A stretch of DNA of 60,906 nt, from NCBI RefSeq assembly GCF_027622945.1, contig NZ_JAPZVQ010000015.1, forward strand, positions 38,017 to 98,922, read 5' to 3'. A program made the position numbers and the translations under genes. Below are positions 17,035 through 24,330 of this stretch, in pieces. The notes below the pieces were generated by a model. That model had not been told where the DNA came from and made no database searches. It worked only from the letters and a program-made list of their open reading frames with translations. This DNA is from Glycomyces lechevalierae (GTDB lineage Bacteria > Actinomycetota > Actinomycetes > Mycobacteriales > Micromonosporaceae). Each line of letters opens with the position of its first letter. Positions within the stretch are counted from its first letter, which is position 1.

Positions 17035-17068
17035 TACTGTGCATTGCATGGTACTGTGGATTGCGTGG
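17035..17068. repeat. Tandem 17-nt repeat overlapping the padR start (candidate operator)
   Basis: TACTGTGCATTGCATGG is directly followed by TACTGTGGATTGCGTGG, two head-to-tail 17-nt units with two differences. The GTG start of the PadR gene lies inside the second unit, and each unit begins with a TACTGT that can serve as a -10 box. Binding here would block transcription, which fits autorepression by the PadR protein. Confidence 0.55.
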
Positions 17069-17400
17069 ACAGATCGCAACTGCTCAAGGGCCTGCTCGAC
17101 ATCATCGTCCTGCGCGTCCTCGAGCGCCAGGACGGCTACGGGTACGAGATCCTCAACCGGCTGCGCGCCGCGGGCTTCGACGAGCTCGGCGACGCCTCCG
17201 TCTACGGCACGCTCCGGCGGCTCTACCGCGCCGGCTACCTGTCCACCTACGTGCAGCCGAGCGACTCGGGCCCGCACCGCAAGTACTACGCGCTCACCGA
17301 ACCCGGCCGGAAGTACCTCCGCCAGGCCCGCGAGGCCTGGGAGGACGTGAGCGCCAAGATGCGAGTGCTGTTCGACGTGCCCACGGAAGGCCGACCATGA
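17065..17400 (+). CDS. PadR-family transcriptional regulator
   Basis: The 111-residue winged-helix protein has the family pattern LLKGLLDIIVLRVLE, then DGYGYEILNRL, then the wing region SVYGTLRRLYRAGYL and RKYYALTEPGRKYL. Short C-terminal helix, as in PadR subfamily 2. GTG 17065 gives the normal PadR N-terminus (VDRSQLLKG). The gene lies on the tandem 17-nt repeat, its presumed operator, and overlaps the next gene by ATGA. PadR proteins are often repressors paired with HAAS/DUF1700 membrane proteins, as here. Confidence 0.9.
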   Translation: MDRSQLLKGLLDIIVLRVLERQDGYGYEILNRLRAAGFDELGDASVYGTLRRLYRAGYLSTYVQPSDSGPHRKYYALTEPGRKYLRQAREAWEDVSAKMRVLFDVPTEGRP

Positions 17401-17669
17401 CCCACACCCCGACCGACGCCGACTACCGCGATGCCGTCGAGCGCCACCTCGACGTCCTTCTCCAGGAGATCCGCCTCGACCTCGCCGCCGGCCTGCGCGC
17501 CCACCTCGCGGACGTCGCCGCCGGACTCCGGCCCGGCGAGACCCTCGAGCACCGCCTCGGCAGCCCCGAAGCGTGCGCCGCCGCCGTCCTCGGCTTCAGC
17601 AGCGCCCTCGAAACCTTCGCGCACGACCATGCAACGGCGCCGCCGCCGCGACCGGTCTTCACAGCATGA
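17397..17669 (+). CDS. Stand-alone HAAS (DUF1700-like) domain protein
   Basis: A 90-residue product starting at ATG 17397, translationally coupled to padR. It is almost entirely one HAAS helical domain: YRDAVERHLDVLLQEIRLDL, LRAHLADVAAGL, then the GSPEACAAAVLG motif. It has no transmembrane segment and ends in a short Pro-rich tail. The next gene begins with a related domain, so this looks like a duplication that kept only the N-terminal module, or a truncated copy. It may bind the PadR protein or compete with its neighbour. Confidence 0.7.
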   Translation: MTHTPTDADYRDAVERHLDVLLQEIRLDLAAGLRAHLADVAAGLRPGETLEHRLGSPEACAAAVLGFSSALETFAHDHATAPPPRPVFTA

Positions 17670-17724
17670 GCACCACCCGACTTCCACCCGCAGCCTGCAA
17701 CGGTCAGCCAAGAAGGGCAGCACC

Positions 17725-18807
17725 ATGACGACCACACCCGACCGGTCCACCGAGATCGCGTCCTACCTGGCCGCGGTCGAGCGGCACCTCAACGACCTGC
17801 CCTCCCACATCCGGCAGGACCTCATGTCCGAACTCGACGCCCACCTGACCGAGGTCGCCGCCGACCTCGAACCCGGCGCCGTCCTCCGCGACCTCCTCGG
17901 CAGCCCCGAGGCCTACGCCCGCGAACTGCGCGAGACCGCCGAGGTCGACAAGGAGCCCGTCACCACCCGCATGCGCCGCAAGCTCTCCGAGACCGCCGCC
18001 CCCGCCCTCGCCGGCCTCAAGGGCGCCGCGGACCGGTACGCCGCCAGCACCGGCCACGCCGACGCCGCCGAACTGCGCGAGCGCCTCCGCCCCGGCTGGT
18101 GGGTCCTGCGCGGCGCGATCGCCGCCGCCCTCTTCGTCTACTGGCTCTCCGCCGCCCAGTACGGCGTCACCGGGTACTCGATCTTCGGCTCCCTCCCGGG
18201 CCTGCTGCTCATGGCCGCGGTGCTGCTCGTCTGCGTGTGGGCCTCGATGCGCCTCGGCGCGAAGTCCCTCGAATGGCGCGGCCGCCGCCGCCGCTGGATG
18301 ATCGCCGGCGGGATCGCGCTCGTCGCGCTGGCGGGCTACCAGTTCGCGTGGCTCTACACGGCCTCCTCGGTCGACCTCATCTCGTCGGCCGGCTACGAGG
18401 ACGACACGTACACGTACACGCAGGGCCAGGACGTCACCGACATCTACGCCTACGACGAGAACGGCAACCCGCTCACGGGCGTGTACCTGTTCGACCAGAA
18501 CGGCAACCCGCTGTGGATCGGCGACCCGTACGCGTGCGAGACCGCCCCCGGGAACCCGTTCGACGCGCCGCCCACGGACGAATGGGGCAACGAGCTCGAG
18601 GAGCCGACCGCCACCGCCGACGACGCCCTCGGCTACCAGTACCCGCTGTGCGCGGGCGGCGCGGACGGCGCGGACGGCATCGCCCCGTCCGAGTCGGAGA
18701 CGGCGGAGGAGCAGGCGAGCAGCGAGCTCCCGACCGAGAGCGCGGGCGCGGAGCAGTCGACCGCGCCCGCCCCGAGCGAGACCCCAAGCGACTCGCCGAC
18801 CGAGTAA
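17725..18807 (+). CDS. HAAS-domain membrane protein with extracellular tail
   Basis: The 360-residue product starts at ATG 17725 (AAGAAGG eight bases upstream). Residues 8-75 form a HAAS domain (YLAAVERHLNDL, RQDLMSELDAHLTEVAADL, GSPEAYARELR). Two or three transmembrane helices lie between about 130 and 215. The outer part has NGNPLTGVYLFDQNGNPLW, a turn-rich repeat also seen in other actinobacterial membrane proteins, two cysteines about 40 residues apart, and a Ser/Glu/Pro-rich C-terminus. HAAS domains are thought to link membrane sensors to PadR regulators. The PadR gene two positions upstream supports a one-operon sensor-regulator unit. A hairpin follows. Confidence 0.75.
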   Translation: MTTTPDRSTEIASYLAAVERHLNDLPSHIRQDLMSELDAHLTEVAADLEPGAVLRDLLGSPEAYARELRETAEVDKEPVTTRMRRKLSETAAPALAGLKGAADRYAASTGHADAAELRERLRPGWWVLRGAIAAALFVYWLSAAQYGVTGYSIFGSLPGLLLMAAVLLVCVWASMRLGAKSLEWRGRRRRWMIAGGIALVALAGYQFAWLYTASSVDLISSAGYEDDTYTYTQGQDVTDIYAYDENGNPLTGVYLFDQNGNPLWIGDPYACETAPGNPFDAPPTDEWGNELEEPTATADDALGYQYPLCAGGADGADGIAPSESETAEEQASSELPTESAGAEQSTAPAPSETPSDSPTE

Positions 18808-18816
18808 CCCGAGGAC

Positions 18817-18840
18817 CGGCCCCGCCGCGCGGCGGGGCCG
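18817..18840 (+). terminator. Hairpin terminator after the HAAS gene
   Basis: Ten-base stem CGGCCCCGCC / GGCGGGGCCG with a GCGC loop, followed by TTT, ten bases after the stop. Confidence 0.85.
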
Positions 18841-19123
18841 TTTCCGGTCTTTCAGGACGATTCGGCCATGTTCACGTTCCACTATGACATTGATCTCAGT
18901 GGACCTCCGGCGCAGAAGGTCTGCCGGGGCGGGGCGGTGTCAATCGGCCGTTCGGAGGAGGCCCGCCGCCCGGGTCCCAGGAGGGGTGCCGCAGACCGCG
19001 CGATACCGGCGCTATCGGGCGAGACGGGCACCCGATAGGTTCGCTCGCATGTGGAGATGTGCCGTATTGGGGCGATTACTCAGCGGTACGGTCGGAGGTT
19101 TCGGGGCCCCTAGGGTTGCCCCG
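18841..19123. other. Intergenic region before the transglycosylase gene, with one inverted repeat
   Basis: About 280 bp without a supported gene. CTATCGGG (19012-19019) and CCCGATAG (19031-19038) form an 8-base inverted repeat with an 11-nt spacer, a possible operator or leader hairpin. Rpf-like genes in streptomycetes often carry a c-di-AMP riboswitch here. I looked for its conserved core and did not find it. Confidence 0.4.
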
Positions 19124-19837
19124 ATGTTTACCCGCATGAAGCCTTCCCGTGCGCGGCACCGAGCCGAAGACCCCGAGCGGCACCCCGCCCGCAAGCGCGT
19201 CCTCGTCTCCGCTGCCGCCGTGCTCTTCGCTGTAGGCACCGCCAGCAGCGCGAGCGCCGCGATCATCAACACCGACGACCCGACCCCCGAGGAGCAGATC
19301 GCCGCCGAGATCGTCGCGGACGCCGGCAGCAGCGACCGCCAGTGGGACCAGGTCGCCCCGATGGAGAGCATCCTCCCCGTCAAGGCGTTGTCGGCCGAGC
19401 CGACCGAGAAGACCGCTGCCGCCGAGGTCCCCGAGCCCGAACCCGAGCCCGAGCCCGAGGCGCCCGCCGAGGAGAGCACCGAGTCCTCCGACGACGGCGG
19501 CGGCAGCGTCGACATCGCCGCCGACTGCTCCGAGTACTCCGGCAACAAGGCCATCGGCTGCACGATGACCCTCGAGGCCGGCTGGGACATGGACGAGGTC
19601 GGCTGCCTCATCAGCCTCTGGGACCGCGAGTCCGGCTGGGACGAGACCGCCTACAACTCCGGCTCCGGCGCCTACGGAATCCCCCAGTCGCTCCCCGGCG
19701 ACAAGATGGCCGCCAACGGCGACGACTGGGAGACCAACCCGGCCACCCAGATCGCCTGGGGCCTCGACTACATCGAAGGCCGCTACGGCAGCCCCTGCGG
19801 CGCCTGGTCGCACAGCGAGTCCAACGGCTGGTACTAG
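19124..19837 (+). CDS. Secreted lytic transglycosylase (SLT-like, Rpf-type organisation)
   Basis: Start ATG 19124 (a second ATG at 19136 is also possible) gives 237 residues: basic N-terminus, signal helix (about 27-45, cleavage near ASA-AI), a Glu/Pro repeat linker (about 105-125) and a C-terminal lysozyme-like domain (about 150-237). The domain has LISLWDRESGWDETAYN, with Glu in ESGW as the likely catalytic acid, followed by SGAYGIPQSLPG and WGLDYIEGRYG. Similar secreted actinobacterial enzymes cut peptidoglycan glycan strands during growth or germination. Unlike LysM-bearing relatives, it has no recognisable wall-binding domain. Confidence 0.85.
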   Translation: MFTRMKPSRARHRAEDPERHPARKRVLVSAAAVLFAVGTASSASAAIINTDDPTPEEQIAAEIVADAGSSDRQWDQVAPMESILPVKALSAEPTEKTAAAEVPEPEPEPEPEAPAEESTESSDDGGGSVDIAADCSEYSGNKAIGCTMTLEAGWDMDEVGCLISLWDRESGWDETAYNSGSGAYGIPQSLPGDKMAANGDDWETNPATQIAWGLDYIEGRYGSPCGAWSHSESNGWY

Positions 19838-19890
19838 AACACGCCTAAGCTCGAAACGAAAGCAAGCGGACCCGGAGTTCGCTGACCCGA

Positions 19891-19924
19891 GAGAGGCCCT
19901 AGCGCATCCGCGCCGGGGCCTCTC
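19891..19924. terminator. Hairpin between converging genes
   Basis: GAGAGGCCC (19891-19899) pairs with GGGCCTCTC (19916-19924) across a loop of 16 bases. It overlaps the stop codon of the minus-strand SRPBCC gene and lies 54 bp after the plus-strand transglycosylase gene, so it can act on both. Confidence 0.7.
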
Positions 19925-20429
19925 GCCCGTCCAGCGCCGCTTCCAGGCGGTTGAACAGGAACTGCAGGCTGCCGCGCAGATGCGCCTCGTCCTGCGAGCC
20001 GTCCCCGATGAGCGCCGTCAGCGCGAACTGCTCCGTGTAGTCCAGGCGGGTCCCGCCGTCCTCCGGCGCGAGCTCCACCGTCACCAGCGACACGGTCCGG
20101 CGCACCCCGTCGACCTGCAACTCGTAGCCGTAGACGAGCCGGCGCGGCGCCACCAGGTCGAAGAAGTGCGACCGCCACTCCACCAACTCAGGGGTCCCCG
20201 ACGGTGCGAACAGCGCCCGCGCGGTCTCGCCCCCGCCGACCCGGAAATCCAGCTCGTGCGCCGCGTCCTCGCCGGGGATGCGGAACCAGCGGTCCCGCAG
20301 CGGGAATTCCGCGAACGCCGCCCACACCCGGTCCGGAGCCGCCGCGAGCACCCTTGAGTGCACCGCCGTGCCGTGCACGACCCGGTCGATCCCATTGCCC
20401 GCCAAGGCGTCCGTGCGCTGTTCTGCCAT
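19899..20429 (-). CDS. SRPBCC (AHSA1-like) domain protein
   Basis: The 176-residue product is a single START/Bet v1-like fold of the AHSA1 type: VHSRVLAAAPDRVWAAFAEF at the N-terminus (first strand and helix), FRIPGEDAAHELDFRVGGG, then DGGTRLDYTEQF near residue 130 and a long C-terminal helix. Such proteins bind hydrophobic ligands or act as small polyketide-cyclase-like enzymes. In actinobacteria they are frequently paired with ArsR regulators; the ArsR gene at 22276 is not adjacent. Function is unknown. nurA ends 10 bp upstream of its start region on the same strand, so the two may be co-transcribed. Confidence 0.8.
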   Translation of the reverse strand: MAEQRTDALAGNGIDRVVHGTAVHSRVLAAAPDRVWAAFAEFPLRDRWFRIPGEDAAHELDFRVGGGETARALFAPSGTPELVEWRSHFFDLVAPRRLVYGYELQVDGVRRTVSLVTVELAPEDGGTRLDYTEQFALTALIGDGSQDEAHLRGSLQFLFNRLEAALDGREAPARMR

Positions 20430-20438
20430 GCGCCGAGC

Positions 20439-21380
20439 CTAGCGCCCCGGGCCGCCGTCCCCGGTCTCCAGCGACGCCGCCCGCACCGAGCGCAGCAGCA
20501 GCCGCGGGTCCCCGAGCATCCGCTTCAGACGCCGCTCGAGCCCCGCGATCGGCGTCAGGTTCTGCGGCGCCCGCGCGTCCTTGTGCGCCGCCGAGCCCAG
20601 CGGCGGCAGTGACGCCGCGGTCGCGTCGGCGAGCGCGATCGCCGCCTCCTCGCTCAGATCGTCCGCCGCCTCGAGCCGCGCGATCCCCGCCCAGCCCCGC
20701 GACGACGTGCCCGGCAGCCGCAGATACCACGTGTACCGCGGCCAGCCCGACATGAGATGGAAGACGGGCGTCCGCTGGCCCGGCCGCAGCCGCTCCACGA
20801 CCGCGTTCAACTCGCCCTGCAGATACGAGCGGTGATGGCTCTTGATGTACCCCACCGAATGCGGCAGGCGCGTGCGCCCCCGCAGCGGGCCGTCGAGCAC
20901 CGACAGCTCCGCGTCCATGGTCACCAGCGACGACACCTTCGCCTCCAGCTCGGCCATCGCCGCCTGGGCCGTCGCGATGAGCTCGCCCGGATCCGCCGAC
21001 TCCGCCTTGCGGAACGGGTAGCGCCCGAAATCGGCGCCCGGATCGACCGCCGCGAACAGGCCCCGCTCGACCGCGACCTCCACGACCGCCGCCTCAGGCG
21101 ACGCGTGCCCGTCCAGGTCGCACGCCACGGCCCCGGCCGCCCACGACACGCACACGCCCGGCCAGCGCTCGCCGTCCTCGAACAGCTCCACGCGGGCGTC
21201 GATGCGGCGCACGCCGTCGACCACGACGATCCGGCGCGGCCCCGAAGCGGGCGCGTCGACCGGCCGCCAGTCGGCCGGCTCGAGCTCGACCCCGGCGTTC
21301 ACGATGGCCTGGTTCGAGCGCGAGGGCGACTCGGGGTTGTCCGCGAAGGACGGGTCCCAGGCGTCGACGGTGATCTGCAA
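20439..21380 (-). CDS. nurA: NurA-family 5'-3' nuclease
   Basis: NurA works with the HerA hexamer to resect double-strand DNA ends. The 313-residue protein shows the family's spaced motifs: IVVVDGVRR (Asp 55), SVLDGPLRGR (Asp 163), VGYIKSHH (Lys 180), and the C-terminal block HKDARAPQNLTPIAGLERRL (from His 266), followed by LGDPRLLLR. The two Asp-Gly sites are the expected metal ligands. The partner ATPase HerA and the SbcCD nuclease are encoded 3-8 kb away on the same strand. The likely co-transcribed downstream gene is the SRPBCC protein. The call rests on motif recognition, not a database search. Confidence 0.78.
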   Translation of the reverse strand: MQITVDAWDPSFADNPESPSRSNQAIVNAGVELEPADWRPVDAPASGPRRIVVVDGVRRIDARVELFEDGERWPGVCVSWAAGAVACDLDGHASPEAAVVEVAVERGLFAAVDPGADFGRYPFRKAESADPGELIATAQAAMAELEAKVSSLVTMDAELSVLDGPLRGRTRLPHSVGYIKSHHRSYLQGELNAVVERLRPGQRTPVFHLMSGWPRYTWYLRLPGTSSRGWAGIARLEAADDLSEEAAIALADATAASLPPLGSAAHKDARAPQNLTPIAGLERRLKRMLGDPRLLLRSVRAASLETGDGGPGR

Positions 21381-21449
21381 GGCGCACCTGCTTTCCAGAA
21401 CGATTGCGGCCCAGACTACTGCTCACCGTCGACGCCCTCGCGGGCCGCG

Positions 21450-22226
21450 CTACGAAATCTCGGTCACCAGGCCGGTCTCGAGCGAGTACACGCCCCCGAC
21501 CACCGTGAGCTCGCCGTCCGCGACCAGCTCGGCCAGGTTCGGGTGCCCCTTGAGCGCTTCGATGGTGAGCAGCACGTTCGCCTTGATCATCGCGTCGACC
21601 GGGTCGCCCGACTCGCCCTTCGCCGCCTCGTAGGCGGGCCGGAGGGCCTCGACGGTCTCGGGGAGGGCGTACTCGTGCTCCTCCAGCTCGGTGCCCTCCT
21701 CGGCCGCGAGCAGCGCCTCGTGGGCGGCCGTGACCGCGCCGCACTTCTGGTGGCCGAGGACGACGAGCAGCGGCGCCTCGAGCGCGGCCGGGCCGTACGA
21801 GACGGACTCGGAGACGAGCGGGTCGAAGACCTCTCCGGCGGTGCGGGTGACCATGATGTCGCCGACGCCGGTGTCGAAGATCAGTTCGGGGGCGACACGG
21901 GAGTCGACGCAGCTGAACACGGCGGCGCGGGGCGCCTGGCCTTCGACGAGGGATTCGCGCCATTGGACGTCGGCGTGGGGGTGGACGGCCGCGCCGTCGG
22001 CCCAGCGCTGGTTGCCGTCGAGGAGGGCCTGCCAGATGTCCTCGGCGTTCTCGAGGTCCTGCAGGTCGGGGACGCCGGCGGTCTGCGCCGCGGCGTCCTC
22101 GCCGCCGATGCCGCCGCCGTCGGCGCTGCAGGCGTCGAGGGCGAAGACGGAGACGACGCCGAGGCCTGCGGCCCCGGCGGTGGTGAGGAGTGCGCGGCGA
22201 TTGCCGCGAATGTGGAGTGTGCTCAT
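21450..22226 (-). CDS. Exported beta-class carbonic anhydrase (Tat lipoprotein)
   Basis: Interconverts CO2 and bicarbonate. The N-terminus has a twin-arginine region (RGNRRALLTTAG) and a lipobox-like FALDAC, so Cys 33 may be lipidated and the enzyme held outside the membrane. The zinc ligands of a beta carbonic anhydrase are visible: FSCVDSRV (Cys 106, Asp 108) and LGHQKCGAV (His 159, Cys 162). At 258 residues it is normal for exported members. The start is ATG 22226. It lies between nurA and the ArsR gene on the same strand, 50 bp after the ArsR stop. Confidence 0.88.
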   Translation of the reverse strand: MSTLHIRGNRRALLTTAGAAGLGVVSVFALDACSADGGGIGGEDAAAQTAGVPDLQDLENAEDIWQALLDGNQRWADGAAVHPHADVQWRESLVEGQAPRAAVFSCVDSRVAPELIFDTGVGDIMVTRTAGEVFDPLVSESVSYGPAALEAPLLVVLGHQKCGAVTAAHEALLAAEEGTELEEHEYALPETVEALRPAYEAAKGESGDPVDAMIKANVLLTIEALKGHPNLAELVADGELTVVGGVYSLETGLVTEIS

Positions 22227-22275
22227 TTCCTCATAGGTACTTGAGCCTTCAAGTTGAACGACACGTGAACATCCT

Positions 22276-22635
22276 TCACGTGACGTCGGTCTCGTCGGGC
22301 TCCCATGCGACGACGAGATCGAGCAGGCCGGGGAAGCGCGCGTTCAGGTCGTCTTCGCGGATCACGTTGCGGCGCTCCAGACCCACCTGGCGCTGGCGCA
22401 CCACGCCGGCCTCGCGGAGGACCTTCCAGTGGTGGGTCCTGGTCGACTTCGGACGGTCGATCTTGAACCACCCGCAGGCGCGCTCCTCGCCGTCCCCGTC
22501 GCGCAGGTACGCGCGGACGATGCCGAGGCGGAGGGGGTCGCTCAGGGCGCTGAGGACCTTCTCGAGGCGGATCTCCTCCCTGGTCGGCTCGGGCAGGAGG
22601 CCGGTCTCGGACTCGGCGGCGGCTGGCGTCGGCAT
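22276..22635 (-). CDS. ArsR-family winged-helix repressor
   Basis: The 119-residue regulator has VLSALSDPLRLGIVRAYLRDG (first helices of the fold) and the recognition region KSTRTHHWKVLREAGVVR followed by a beta-wing (RRNVIREDDLNARFPGLLDL). No metal-binding cysteine pair of the ArsR type is seen; only one Cys, in ERACGW. Many such regulators respond to small molecules instead. It is divergent from the MFS gene across a 125-bp region with two inverted repeats, so it probably represses itself and the transporter. Confidence 0.88.
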   Translation of the reverse strand: MPTPAAAESETGLLPEPTREEIRLEKVLSALSDPLRLGIVRAYLRDGDGEERACGWFKIDRPKSTRTHHWKVLREAGVVRQRQVGLERRNVIREDDLNARFPGLLDLVVAWEPDETDVT

Positions 22636-22668
22636 CGGAGCTCCCGGTGTCGTATCTCACGGACGGCT

Positions 22669-22724
22669 AGTACGACTTGCATCGTACTACGGAACTATGT
22701 TCGACTCTACTCGAACTAGTTCGA
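22669..22724. promoter_or_regulatory. Divergent promoter region with two palindromic operator candidates
   Basis: AGTACGA-cttgca-TCGTACT (22669-22688) has perfect 7-nt arms. TCGAACTAGTTCGA (22711-22724) is a perfect 14-nt palindrome, and GTTCGA recurs at 22699-22704. They lie between the divergent ArsR and MFS starts and are much more AT-rich than the surroundings. They are likely binding sites of the ArsR protein and the two promoters. Confidence 0.6.
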
Positions 22725-22760
22725 CATTACTCGTACTTCCATCCGTGAAGGAGCCCCGCC

Positions 22761-24005
22761 GTGAAGGAATCCGTCGTGGAAGCGCCCCCCGTGGCCCCGC
22801 CGCACGTCAGTGCTCGACCGCTCGACGCCCCCGCCGCCGCGTGGGCCTGGCTCGCCGCCTGGCCCATCGCCTCCGTCTTCATGCTCGCCAACGTCGCCGC
22901 CCCGCTGTACGTCGTCTGGCAGGCGGAGTTCGGGTTCTCGAAGGGCACGCTGACGGCGATCTTCTGCTGGTACATGGTCGGCATGGCCGTCTCGCTCCTC
23001 GTCTCCGGGCGCGTCTCGGACCGCTTGGGCCGCAAGGCGGTCCTGCTCCCGGCGCTCGGCCTCGGACTCGTGGCGGCGGTCCTGTTCGCCACCGCCGAGG
23101 GCGTGCCGGCCCTCTCGATCGGCCGCGTCCTCGCCGGGGCCGCGAACGGCGCGCTCGTCTCGGCGGGCGCCGCCGCCGTCACCGACCTCGCGGGGCCGGG
23201 ACGCAAGCGGCTGGCCGCGCTGCTCGGCTCGGTCGGCGTCGCGGTCGGCACCGGGTTCGGCCCGCTGTGGGGCGGCGTGGTCTCCGAGACGCTGCCGGCG
23301 CCGACGTCCACGGTGTTCTGGATCCAGATCGCCCTGCTGCTCACCGCGATCGGGGTGGTCGCGCGGATGCCGCTGGCCCGCCCGGCGGACTCCGGCAGCG
23401 GCGGCTGGATCCGGGTGCCGCGCGTTCCCGCCGAGTCGCGGCGCCGGCTGCTCGCGGCCGTCGCGGTCGCCGGTCCGGCGCTCGCCACGACTTCGTTCAT
23501 GCTCTCGCTCGCGCCGTCGCTGCTGAGCGAGCAACTGGGGACGGACAACCGGGTCGTCGCGGGCGCGGTCGCCGCGGTGGCGTTCACCGCTTCGATCCTG
23601 AGCCAGGTCGCGTTGAAGCGGCTCACGGTCGCGCGGCTCATGGTCACTGCGGCGGCCGGGACGATCGCATGCGCGGCGGGCCTGCTCGCGGCGGTCGCGA
23701 CCGCGGCTCCGGCGGTGCTGCTCGTCGCGGCGGCGTTCGCCGGCGCGGCGCAGGGTCTCGGGTTCCTCGGCGGCCTGTCGATGCTGAACCAGGCGGTGCC
23801 CGCGACGGCGCTCGCGGAGGCCAATGCGGCGTTCAACATCAGCATCTATGCGCTCGCGGGCGGGCTGTCGCTCGGGCTCGGGTACCTTTCGGACGCGATC
23901 GGGCTCGGGACCGCGATCGATGATTTCGCGTACGCGCTCATCGCGCTGACGCTGATCGGGCTGGTGCTCACGGCCAGGGAGGCGAAGGCCGAGAGGCGGC
24001 GCTGA
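22761..24005 (+). CDS. MFS transporter
   Basis: The 414-residue product has twelve hydrophobic segments in two halves. The conserved loop between helices 2 and 3 reads GRVSDRLGRKAVLLP (the MFS motif A, GxxxDRxGRR type) near residue 80. Substrate unknown; the divergent ArsR regulator suggests inducible efflux, perhaps of a drug or metabolite. GTG 22761 is preceded by GAAGGAG ten bases upstream. Confidence 0.88.
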   Translation: MKESVVEAPPVAPPHVSARPLDAPAAAWAWLAAWPIASVFMLANVAAPLYVVWQAEFGFSKGTLTAIFCWYMVGMAVSLLVSGRVSDRLGRKAVLLPALGLGLVAAVLFATAEGVPALSIGRVLAGAANGALVSAGAAAVTDLAGPGRKRLAALLGSVGVAVGTGFGPLWGGVVSETLPAPTSTVFWIQIALLLTAIGVVARMPLARPADSGSGGWIRVPRVPAESRRRLLAAVAVAGPALATTSFMLSLAPSLLSEQLGTDNRVVAGAVAAVAFTASILSQVALKRLTVARLMVTAAAGTIACAAGLLAAVATAAPAVLLVAAAFAGAAQGLGFLGGLSMLNQAVPATALAEANAAFNISIYALAGGLSLGLGYLSDAIGLGTAIDDFAYALIALTLIGLVLTAREAKAERRR

Positions 24006-24330
24006 CCGGGCGGCCCGGCGCCGAAGGCGTCGCCGAGCCGTTGAACCGTCCCGAGGCAGTCCCCCGCCCTCCCAGGGGGGCGACCCCGATCCAATCCTGT
24101 CGCGCGGGTCCGACAAGAAACCGCCTTCATTTCGGCACAAGCCGGGAACTCACCCGATCGAGTGAGCAGCGACCGAGTGCGGGCAACGTCAAGCGAGCCG
24201 AGCCGGGCGGACCGGGGCGGTTCAGGTGGTGCCGGACAGGGGCCGGCCAGGTTCGGGTCGAGGCCGGGCATGGGCCAGCGGGCGGGTTCGGGTCGCGCCG
24301 TGCCGATTCAGGTCCGGTCGCTCCCGCCGG
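24006..24330. other. Intergenic region between MFS and sbcC
   Basis: About 325 bp separating converging genes. Several degenerate copies of GGTTCGGGTC/GGTTCAGGT occur between 24220 and 24345, and the G-rich strand is biased. No open frame with coding character and no clear hairpin of terminator strength was found. I see nothing else in it. Confidence 0.4.

Noticed and set aside
18841..19123. c-di-AMP (ydaO-type) riboswitch before the transglycosylase
   Set aside because: Expected by analogy with Streptomyces rpf genes, but the conserved core sequences are not present.
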